Below, one piece after another: positions 1 through 5,114 of a stretch of 6,458 bases of DNA. The notes beneath the pieces are model-generated. The model saw only the letters and a program-made list of their open reading frames with translations. It did not search any database and was not told where the DNA came from. The DNA comes from a bacterium. Its GTDB lineage: Bacteria > Bdellovibrionota > FAC87 > UBA2466. A program made the translations under genes and the position numbers. The DNA lies in NCBI GenBank assembly GCA_022842225.1, contig JALHPX010000185.1, positions 1-6,458 on the forward strand, given 5' to 3'. The number at the start of each line of letters is the position of its first letter. Position 1 is the stretch's first letter.

Positions 1-2122
1 CAGTTGGAATGAATGCTTGGGCAGGCTCACTCAGCGGAGTATCGGAGTAAGCTCGCTCGGCCAATCCCATAAACACAAATTGAGACCGGGATTGTTCCGT
101 CCCGCGGCCGCGCGCGCGGCGTTTCCAAGTTCCTTGCGGCGTCAGCTCGCGGGCCTTAGAAGAATCAGCGAAATACGTCGGTAAAAGCACCTGGCTGATG
201 TAGCTATACAAGCGCTTATCCAAAATGGGGAAGGCCAGCTCCAATCGAGAGAAGAAGTTTCTCGGCATCCAATCCGCGCTTGAGAGATACATCTTGCCAG
301 CGCTCTCGAAGAAATAAATCCGGCTGTGTTCTAAGAAACGATCCACCACGCTGATGACCTGGATGTTTTCGCTGAGGCCCACAATTCCAGGGATCAGGCT
401 GCAGGCACCGCGTACAATGAGTTTTACTTCGACGCCGGCTTGAGACGCATTGTAGAGAGCCTCCACAACCGCTTCGTCGACCAGCGCATTAACCTTAGCC
501 ACAATCCGCGCCTGTTTGCCGGCCTTGGCCGCTTCGGTCTCTCCGGCGATAAGGCTCAGAAGTTTGCGATGCATCCGAGTGGGAGCAGAAACTAGGTGCT
601 GAAATCCGGTAGGAATTTTACCGTCAAAAGCTGCATCAAAAAAAGTACGGGCGTCGCGGCCCACTTCGGGATTACTCGTCAGTACGGCTAAATCGGTGTA
701 GGTGCGCGCGGTAGTGGCGTTGTAATTTCCCGTTGATAAATGAGTGTAAAGGCGAACGCCGTCTTCTTCCCGTCGCGTGATTAAGGTCACCTTGGCGTGG
801 AGCTTTAGCTTGCCAAACCCGTAAGCGACTTCCACGCCTGCACGGCGGAGTTCGTCCGCAAGGCCGAGATTGTTCATCTCATCAAACCGGGCTCGCAATT
901 CGACGATAACCCGCACGCGTTTCGTCTGCGCGGCAGTCTTCAACGCTTCCAAAAGCGGGCTGGCTTTATCCATGCGGTAGATCGTCTGCTCGATCTGAAT
1001 GACCTGCGGATCCGAAGCTGCCGTCCGCACCCACTCGATGTACGCATCAAACGAATCGTAGGGGTGGTGCAAAAGATAGTCTTGGCGCTGCAGCTTATCG
1101 AAAACAGCGGTGCCCGTGCCAAAGGACGACGGCACTAACGTCGGTAAAGGGGGATGTTGAAGGGGTAACCCCTTGGCTTCCAGCGGAGATTCTTTCACCA
1201 CGGTCCATAAGCCTTGAAGCACCAGGCTGACGGGAGCTGGAAGCACCTGCTCCGGCGAAATCTTTAACGTCGTGGAAAGCGTGTGAAGCAATTCTTCTGT
1301 GGGCCTGCCACGGTATTGCAAACGAATGGGATTGCCTAATTCTCGTGTTCCTAATTGCGCGAGCACGATGTCCGGAACAGATTCCGAATCCTCTTCCTCG
1401 AGATCAACGGTGATATCGCCGTCGCGTGTTAAGCGCACAACCGTGCCGTGCCCCTTTAAGCCAAAAGAGGGACCGACAAAGGTCTCCAACAAGTCATCGA
1501 GGAAAAAGAAATAGCGCTCGCCGGTGGCTTCATCGAGGGAAGAAAACATCGCGGGCACTTTGCGCGAGACCTTGAACCACAGCTCGCCGGGAAAAATCAC
1601 AGCAATCTTTAGATTTGGCAGCGAAGCAATTCCTGCCGGTTCAAAAGTCTCTGCGGAAGTGAGAAGTGGCAGAACAGAAGTTTCGAAAATTTTGCGGCCC
1701 AACTCCATCGCGACCGGATCGGAGATCCGGCGAATAATATGGATGCCCATGCGGGCAAGTTCCTCTTGCACCAGATCAAAAACTTCAATCTGCTTAGCGC
1801 CAAAACGAGCGACCGACTCCAAGATTCCCAATCGCATCACTTCTAAACGCGCTAGCTCCGGATCAGCGACTTTGTTCGGCCGCTGGGCGCTGCGAATTTT
1901 GCGATTCAGCGACGCCAAACGGATCATAAAAAATTCATCGAGATTGGAGGCCGTAATCGCTAGGAATTTGACCCGCTCCAATAGCGGATTGCCGGAAGAT
2001 TCGCGCGCCTCGTCCAAGACGCGCTCATTAAATTGTAGCCAACTGATGTCTCGCTGAATCAGGGGCTTCCCAGGCGCTACCAGTAAGGAAGGCAGGGTTG
2101 GTAGGTGGCGCTTGTGCTCCAT
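1..2122 (-). CDS. ppk: Polyphosphate kinase 1 (PPK1), 3' end beyond window
   Basis: Reversibly polymerises the gamma-phosphate of ATP into inorganic polyphosphate, normally at the inner face of the cytoplasmic membrane. The frame is open from ATG 2122 to the left edge (707 codons, no stop). An in-frame TGA lies upstream with no other ATG between, so this start is the only good one, although no clear Shine-Dalgarno precedes it. The N-terminus has the family signature DISWLQFNERVL (Asn32, ATP-binding position) and SNLDEFFMIR. Catalytic residues align with E. coli PPK at a constant offset of about 7 (family positions from memory): Arg383 (YRMD) and Arg412 (RFDE) for Mg; His442 in KLKLHAK, matching the phosphohistidine His435; His461 in YTHLSTGNYN, matching His454; Tyr475; Arg571 in RGACSLIPG; and His599 in LEHSR, matching His592. 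SADWMPRN follows near the C-terminus. The enzyme therefore looks complete and active. At 707+ residues it already exceeds the 688 of E. coli, so a short C-terminal extension is expected off the edge. It lies 84 bases downstream of the PHP gene on the same strand. Confidence 0.97.
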   Translation of the reverse strand, partial: MEHKRHLPTLPSLLVAPGKPLIQRDISWLQFNERVLDEARESSGNPLLERVKFLAITASNLDEFFMIRLASLNRKIRSAQRPNKVADPELARLEVMRLGILESVARFGAKQIEVFDLVQEELARMGIHIIRRISDPVAMELGRKIFETSVLPLLTSAETFEPAGIASLPNLKIAVIFPGELWFKVSRKVPAMFSSLDEATGERYFFFLDDLLETFVGPSFGLKGHGTVVRLTRDGDITVDLEEEDSESVPDIVLAQLGTRELGNPIRLQYRGRPTEELLHTLSTTLKISPEQVLPAPVSLVLQGLWTVVKESPLEAKGLPLQHPPLPTLVPSSFGTGTAVFDKLQRQDYLLHHPYDSFDAYIEWVRTAASDPQVIQIEQTIYRMDKASPLLEALKTAAQTKRVRVIVELRARFDEMNNLGLADELRRAGVEVAYGFGKLKLHAKVTLITRREEDGVRLYTHLSTGNYNATTARTYTDLAVLTSNPEVGRDARTFFDAAFDGKIPTGFQHLVSAPTRMHRKLLSLIAGETEAAKAGKQARIVAKVNALVDEAVVEALYNASQAGVEVKLIVRGACSLIPGIVGLSENIQVISVVDRFLEHSRIYFFESAGKMYLSSADWMPRNFFSRLELAFPILDKRLYSYISQVLLPTYFADSSKARELTPQGTWKRRARGRGTEQSRSQFVFMGLAERAYSDTPLSEPAQAFIPT

Positions 2123-2206
2123 AAGCCAGGCACTATGCCATATCGGACCAGAGGCGACTAGGTCCGCAGGGGGCTCAGCCGCATGGCATCAAAAAGCATT
2201 GTTATT
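2123..2206 (-). promoter_or_regulatory. PHP-ppk intergenic region / ppk leader
   Basis: This 84-base gap lies between the PHP stop and the ppk start. I see no convincing sigma-70 promoter: a TTGAAA appears on the minus strand just after the PHP stop, but no -10 follows at the right spacing. I see no Pho-box-like direct repeat and no U-tract terminator. The start-proximal part is dominated by a nested inverted repeat, listed separately. The simplest reading is read-through from the PHP gene with a structured ppk leader. A separate ppk promoter inside the PHP gene cannot be excluded. Confidence 0.4.
2135..2189 (-). repeat. Nested inverted repeat upstream of ppk
   Basis: There are two perfect inverted pairs, one inside the other. 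The inner pair is CGGACC (2144-2149) with GGTCCG (2161-2166) around an 11-base loop. The outer pair is ATGCCAT (2135-2141) with ATGGCAT (2183-2189). The side between the right arms holds a further small GGCT/AGCC dyad (2172-2180). In ppk mRNA this could fold into a two-tier hairpin ending about 12 bases before the ATG. There is no following T-run, so it is not a classical terminator. It could be a leader structure, an operator or chance. Confidence 0.45.
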
Positions 2207-3007
2207 TCAATAATTTACAACCAAAGGAATTCTCGCCCCCTGAGCCTGCAATGCGGCCAGTGGTGCAGCCGCGGCGGTTTGGGAACCAGCGCGCCGGAGC
2301 GGGGCCGGGGGCTGGGCTAGCGTGGGCTGGAAGAAACGAAATCGCACCTTCTGCTTACGGATTGCCTGGAGCACGGCTTGGGGGTGTTTCTCACTTTCTA
2401 CTAGCGTTTTCCACGATCGCAGATGCCGGGGGTGGTGCAGGTCGCTGTTGGCAATCTTGGGGAGCTTGGTCTTTGCAACTTCTTCAAAAAGGAAGCCACC
2501 GCTTGCCACTTCCCAAGCATCAAACTCGCTACAGAGCTCTTCGCGTCGATCCCAGAGAAAATACGTTTGGCGCTCGATAGCGCGTGTCCACACCGGATGT
2601 GCGGCGATAGACAATCCGCCCTGCTCTCGGATCTGACGAGCCAACTCCGTCGGGCGTTGATCGGCTGAGATAAACTTGCGCACTCCCAAGGCGACGATAT
2701 GGGCCGAGCGGTGGTTGAGAACGGAATTTTTTGTCAGTTCGTAGCCCGGCAAAACCAACATGCCGTACTGTCGCAATGCCCGCTCTGCTTCCGCATCTAT
2801 CGTCTGTATATAGTCGTCAAAAGTTTCACGAGTGAGAGTGCAGCCCAGATAGGCCGAAGCCTTGCCGATAACAGTCTTCTCTTCACACAAATGATCGGTG
2901 ATCGCGATGGCGCCAAACCCGTGAGAGCCATAGAGATCCACCAGCTCCGGGATCGTTAATTTCCCGTCGCTAAAAGTGGAATGGACGTGAAAATCGGTAA
3001 GCAACAT
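2207..3007 (-). CDS. PHP-domain metal-dependent phosphoesterase
   Basis: Member of the PHP superfamily, which hydrolyses phosphoester bonds with a multinuclear metal centre. Relatives act on nucleotides, oligoribonucleotides or nucleoside bisphosphates, so the substrate here is not assigned. Counting from ATG 3007 (266 residues), the full ligand set is visible: His7 and His9 in FHVHST, Asp14 in SDG, His39 in ITDH, Glu90 in PGYELT, His103 in AHIVALG, His137 in AAHP, and Asp189 with His191 in NSDLHH. This is a soluble single-domain protein with no signal peptide. After about residue 226 comes a Pro/Ala-rich tail with no recognisable domain. I chose ATG 3007 because it places the HxH motif a few residues from the start, as is usual in the family. 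A GTG at 3028 would add seven residues (MPIITLV) and cannot be excluded. Neither start has a good Shine-Dalgarno. The gene is divergent from lemA and lies upstream of ppk on the same strand, possibly co-transcribed with it. Confidence 0.92.
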   Translation of the reverse strand: MLLTDFHVHSTFSDGKLTIPELVDLYGSHGFGAIAITDHLCEEKTVIGKASAYLGCTLTRETFDDYIQTIDAEAERALRQYGMLVLPGYELTKNSVLNHRSAHIVALGVRKFISADQRPTELARQIREQGGLSIAAHPVWTRAIERQTYFLWDRREELCSEFDAWEVASGGFLFEEVAKTKLPKIANSDLHHPRHLRSWKTLVESEKHPQAVLQAIRKQKVRFRFFQPTLAQPPAPLRRAGSQTAAAAPLAALQAQGARIPLVVNY

Positions 3008-3017
3008 AACTAGTGTT

Positions 3018-3046
3018 ATTATCGGCACTGCTCGTTGGGATTTGAT
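3018..3046 (-). promoter_or_regulatory. Candidate PHP-gene promoter
   Basis: The minus strand reads ATCAAA (3046-3041), a 17-base spacer, then GATAAT (3023-3018), which matches the -10 consensus at five of six bases. Initiation about seven bases downstream would fall near 3011, only a few bases before ATG 3007. This would give a near-leaderless mRNA, consistent with the absence of a Shine-Dalgarno at that start. The -35 match is poor, so this is a suggestion only. Confidence 0.25.
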
Positions 3047-3100
3047 TAGGGGCGCTTCAGCCTTGCGTTAATCCCTCGTTTCTTTTATTGGACTCTCACT

Positions 3101-3106
3101 GGAGAA
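3101..3106 (+). promoter_or_regulatory. Ribosome binding site of lemA (decides start)
   Basis: GGAGAA lies with its GGAG core seven bases before ATG 3112. This is the best canonical Shine-Dalgarno in the window, and it favours 3112 over the upstream TTG at 3088 and the second ATG at 3118. Confidence 0.75.
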
Positions 3107-3111
3107 GACGC

Positions 3112-3702
3112 ATGACTATGTATAGACAGTTTTTCTTGGCTTTCTCACTACTTGGCCTGTTTTCGTTGGGCGGCTGCGGTTATAACTCGCTGCAATCTTT
3201 AGACGAACAAGTAAAGGCCTCGTGGTCAGAGGTCGAAAACCAATACCAACGTCGATCGGAGCTGATCCCTAACCTCGTGAGCGTCGTCAAAGGCTACGCC
3301 AAGCACGAGAAAGAAACATTGGAATCTGTCATGAAAGCGCGCGCGGAAGCGACGCAAGTGAAGGTCAGCGCCGAGTCGCTTTCGGATCCAAAAGCGATAC
3401 AGAAGTTCCAGCAAGCCCAGTCTCAAGTGTCTTCCGCACTTTCTCGGCTGTTGGTTGTCGCGGAGAATTATCCCAATTTAAAGGCCAATGAAGGCTTCCG
3501 CGATTTGCAGGCGCAATTAGAAGGTACAGAAAATCGCATCGCAGTGGCTCGCAAGCGCTACATCGATCTGGTTGCCGAGTACAACACGGGCATTCGATCG
3601 TTTCCCACCAATCTCACCGCAAAGTTTTTGCTGGGTTTGAAAACGCGTGAGGCATTCTCAGTCTCGGAAGAAACCAAAGCCGTTCCGAAAGTGGAGTTTT
3701 AA
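3112..3702 (+). CDS. lemA: LemA family lipoprotein
   Basis: LemA-family envelope protein of 196 residues, a usual family length. The molecular role is not firmly known. The name comes from a Listeria antigen, and the family forms a long helical bundle tethered to the membrane. The N-terminus is a lipoprotein signal peptide: Arg5, a hydrophobic stretch at 7-18, then lipobox LGGC with Cys22 as the predicted lipidated residue. The mature part opens with GYNSLQSLDEQVKASWSEV. The family core NQYQRRSELIPNLV follows at 43-56, then YPNLKAN (120-126) and a NRIAVARKRYxxxVAEYN helix at 141-158. Glycine after the cysteine gives no Asp-type inner-membrane retention signal, so the final membrane is uncertain. 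ATG 3112 is chosen for its Shine-Dalgarno and for the short n-region it gives; a TTG at 3088 would add eight charged residues. It is the first gene of a three-gene operon with two TPM-domain proteins, a common partner set for LemA. Confidence 0.95.
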   Translation: MTMYRQFFLAFSLLGLFSLGGCGYNSLQSLDEQVKASWSEVENQYQRRSELIPNLVSVVKGYAKHEKETLESVMKARAEATQVKVSAESLSDPKAIQKFQQAQSQVSSALSRLLVVAENYPNLKANEGFRDLQAQLEGTENRIAVARKRYIDLVAEYNTGIRSFPTNLTAKFLLGLKTREAFSVSEETKAVPKVEF

Positions 3703-3710
3703 AAATTCCA

Positions 3711-4475
3711 GTGACTCGATTAGCACCCATTGTCCTTTCACTCGTATTCCTTATGGCCGGCTGGGGCAGTTCCCCGGCTTTGGCCGAAGCTGTTCCCGCG
3801 CTCACTTCGGAGCTCGTCGATCAGGCTGCGCTCTATTCACCATCGAGCGCATCGCGCATCCGTTCGGCCATCCAGACGCTCAATCAAAAAAAGAATATTC
3901 AGTTAGCAATCGTCACTGTGGCCGATCTTCAGGGTGCGGCCATAGAACAAGTCTCCTTGGCGATGGCCGAAAAGTGGAAGCTTGGCAAAAAGGGTGAAGA
4001 CCGCGGCTTGATTCTGCTCATCGCGCCTAAAGACCGGCGCATGCGCTTTGAAGTGGGGTATGGCCTAGAAGGCGAACTAGGAGATGCAGTCACCAAGAGA
4101 ATCCTGGCCGATATCATCACTCCAGAATTTAAAGCGTCCCGTTATGAAGAAGGCACCTTGGCCGCGGTTCAAGCCGTGCACGATATTCTCAGCGGTGAAT
4201 GGCATCCAAAGCCAAAAACGCGCAAAGGACTCTCGCCAGGTATGGCGCTGCTTGTGTTTTGTTTTTTCTCGTTCCTTGTATTGCTCATGATTTTGCAAGG
4301 CCTTCCCGGCGGTGCCCGGCGTTCAGGATGGTCCGGGCGCAATGATCATTGGGGTGGCGGCGGCGGCTGGGGCGGTGGTGGTGGTTGGGGTGGAGGCGGA
4401 GGTTTTGGCGGCGGAGGCGGATTCTCCGGTGGCGGCGGTGGATTTGGTGGCGGCGGCTCGTCGTCCTCGTGGTGA
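3711..4475 (+). CDS. TPM-domain protein, secreted and membrane-anchored, Gly-rich tail
   Basis: TPM-domain (DUF477, YgcG-type) protein of 254 residues. The domain is named for TLP18.3, Psb32 and MOLO-1; plant relatives were reported as phosphatases, but the bacterial role is unclear. A Sec signal peptide spans 1-25 with predicted cleavage after ALA, before Glu26. The TPM domain runs roughly 31-162: NIQLAIVTV (62-70), WKLGKKGEDRGLILLIAPKDRR (89-110) and RFEVGYGLEG (112-121). A single transmembrane helix spans 178-195, followed by Arg-rich ARRSGWSGR and a Gly-rich tail (215-254) ending GGGGSSSSW, typical of the family. The domain should face outside, with the tail in the cytoplasm. GTG 3711 starts eight bases after the lemA stop. 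The only Shine-Dalgarno-like GGAG is about 14 bases upstream, so translation is probably coupled to lemA. The GTG is preferred because it gives a complete signal peptide; the next ATG (3753) would remove most of it. Old database labels calling such proteins methanol dehydrogenase-related are not supported here. Confidence 0.93.
   Translation: MTRLAPIVLSLVFLMAGWGSSPALAEAVPALTSELVDQAALYSPSSASRIRSAIQTLNQKKNIQLAIVTVADLQGAAIEQVSLAMAEKWKLGKKGEDRGLILLIAPKDRRMRFEVGYGLEGELGDAVTKRILADIITPEFKASRYEEGTLAAVQAVHDILSGEWHPKPKTRKGLSPGMALLVFCFFSFLVLLMILQGLPGGARRSGWSGRNDHWGGGGGWGGGGGWGGGGGFGGGGGFSGGGGGFGGGGSSSSW
4353..4457 (+). repeat. In-frame Gly-rich tandem repeat, 18-base period
   Basis: These bases encode GGGGGW, GGGGGW, GGGGGF, GGGGGF, SGGGGGF and GGGG in the tail of the upstream TPM protein. 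The unit is 18 bases (five GGN codons plus TGG or TTT), broken once by an extra serine codon. GGGG tracts recur exactly every 18 bases at 4351, 4369 and 4387. Third-position bases vary between units, so selection on the protein is likelier than very recent slippage. The complementary strand reads as a Pro-rich spurious frame. Confidence 0.85.
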
Positions 4476-4476
4476 T
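4471..4476 (+). promoter_or_regulatory. Ribosome binding site overlapping a stop codon
   Basis: GGTGAT matches the GGUGAU part of the full anti-Shine-Dalgarno complement. It contains the TGA stop of the upstream TPM gene (4473-4475) and lies two bases before ATG 4479. A ribosome finishing the first gene would sit on the start of the next, pointing to translational coupling. Confidence 0.5.
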
Positions 4477-4478
4477 TT

Positions 4479-5114
4479 ATGAATTTATTCAATGAACGCT
4501 TACTGAGCGAAGAAGAAAAAAAGCAGATTGCTAGCGCCGTCGAAGCAGCGGAAGCCAACACTTCGGGCGAAATTGTCGTCTGCTACGTTGGCCAAAGCGG
4601 CCGCTATCGCTGGGTGTTTGCCGCGGCAGCCTTATTGGGTGTTTTTGCCGGCACGCTTTTGTCGCTGGCTGTGCACTGGGGAAGTTGGTCGTTTAGCGCC
4701 TGGAACCTGCTGCTCTGGCAATCGATTAGCGCCTTTGCGTTGTTGTCGCTCTTTCAATTCTCGGCGCTGAGACGTTTGCTCATCTCCAAAATTGAGTTAG
4801 CTACTCGCGCGCATGCCAGTGCAGTGCGGGTGTTTATGGAATCGGGAGTCATGCGCACGCGCGATCGTACGGGAGTGCTGATCTACGTCTCGGTATTTGA
4901 GCACCGAGTGGAAATCATTGCCGACCAAGGCATTCACCACATCGTCGGAAATGGCTATTGGGATCAACAAGTGGCAGCAATTATTCTCGGTATCCGCGCG
5001 AAAAAAGCCGGCCCTGCACTCTGCGCTGCCATCGCCGAAATCGGATCAAAGCTTGCGGCAAATTTTCCACCGCGCGCTGACGACACAAACGAACTCCCTA
5101 ATCAGCCTATTTAA
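4479..5114 (+). CDS. TPM-domain integral membrane protein
   Basis: Second TPM-domain protein of the operon, 211 residues, of the kind grouped with COG3762-like membrane proteins. The function is unknown. It has no signal peptide. It begins with a helix (SEEEKKQIASAVEAAE, 10-25), then the TPM opening TSGEIVVCYV (28-37). Two hydrophobic segments follow (about 45-65 and 75-95), separated by a short Trp-rich loop. The domain then resumes with a helix and RTRDRTGVLIYVSVFEHRVEIIADQGI (126-152), the second TPM core, and ends near 190. The membrane hairpin thus sits inside the TPM fold, leaving both halves on the same side, probably the cytoplasm. From memory this arrangement recurs in one TPM subfamily and is not a local rearrangement. 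It starts three bases after the previous stop and is probably translated by coupling. Its last eight bases overlap the converging YyaL-like gene. Confidence 0.92.
   Translation: MNLFNERLLSEEEKKQIASAVEAAEANTSGEIVVCYVGQSGRYRWVFAAAALLGVFAGTLLSLAVHWGSWSFSAWNLLLWQSISAFALLSLFQFSALRRLLISKIELATRAHASAVRVFMESGVMRTRDRTGVLIYVSVFEHRVEIIADQGIHHIVGNGYWDQQVAAIILGIRAKKAGPALCAAIAEIGSKLAANFPPRADDTNELPNQPI

Larger units (their letters stand above)
3008..3111. promoter_or_regulatory. Divergent promoter region between PHP gene and lemA operon
   Basis: These 104 bases separate two divergently transcribed units and must hold at least the lemA-operon promoter. On the plus strand the best sigma-70-like match is TTGCGT (3063-3068), a 17-base spacer and TATTGG (3086-3091). 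This is a weak match, three of six at each box, but it would start RNA around 3098, just before the lemA Shine-Dalgarno. On the minus strand GATAAT (3023-3018) lies 17 bases from ATCAAA (3046-3041). No clear operator palindrome was found. The region's role is inferred from gene layout; the individual boxes are tentative. Confidence 0.45.

Noticed and set aside
1524..2057. 177-codon plus-strand open frame opposite ppk
   Set aside because: It lies wholly antisense to the conserved N-terminal half of PPK1, its translation is Ser/Arg-rich with no recognisable motif, and no Shine-Dalgarno is seen. It is a by-product of ppk codon use.
2144..2166. Intrinsic terminator between the PHP gene and ppk
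   Set aside because: The hairpin is GC-rich but no T-run follows on the minus strand.
2251..2668. Several plus-strand open frames over the PHP gene
   Set aside because: All are antisense to conserved PHP sequence, overlap one another in different frames and have no family resemblance.
3088..3111. TTG at 3088 as the lemA start
   Set aside because: It would place eight mostly charged residues before the signal peptide and ignore the good Shine-Dalgarno at 3101-3106.
3711..4475. Methanol dehydrogenase-related annotation for the TPM protein
   Set aside because: No PQQ-binding beta-propeller is present; the sequence is a signal peptide, TPM domain, one membrane helix and a Gly-rich tail.
4346..4561. 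Minus-strand frame encoding a proline-rich protein
   Set aside because: The poly-proline is simply the complement of the GGN repeat in the Gly-rich TPM tail; the real genes on the plus strand explain it.
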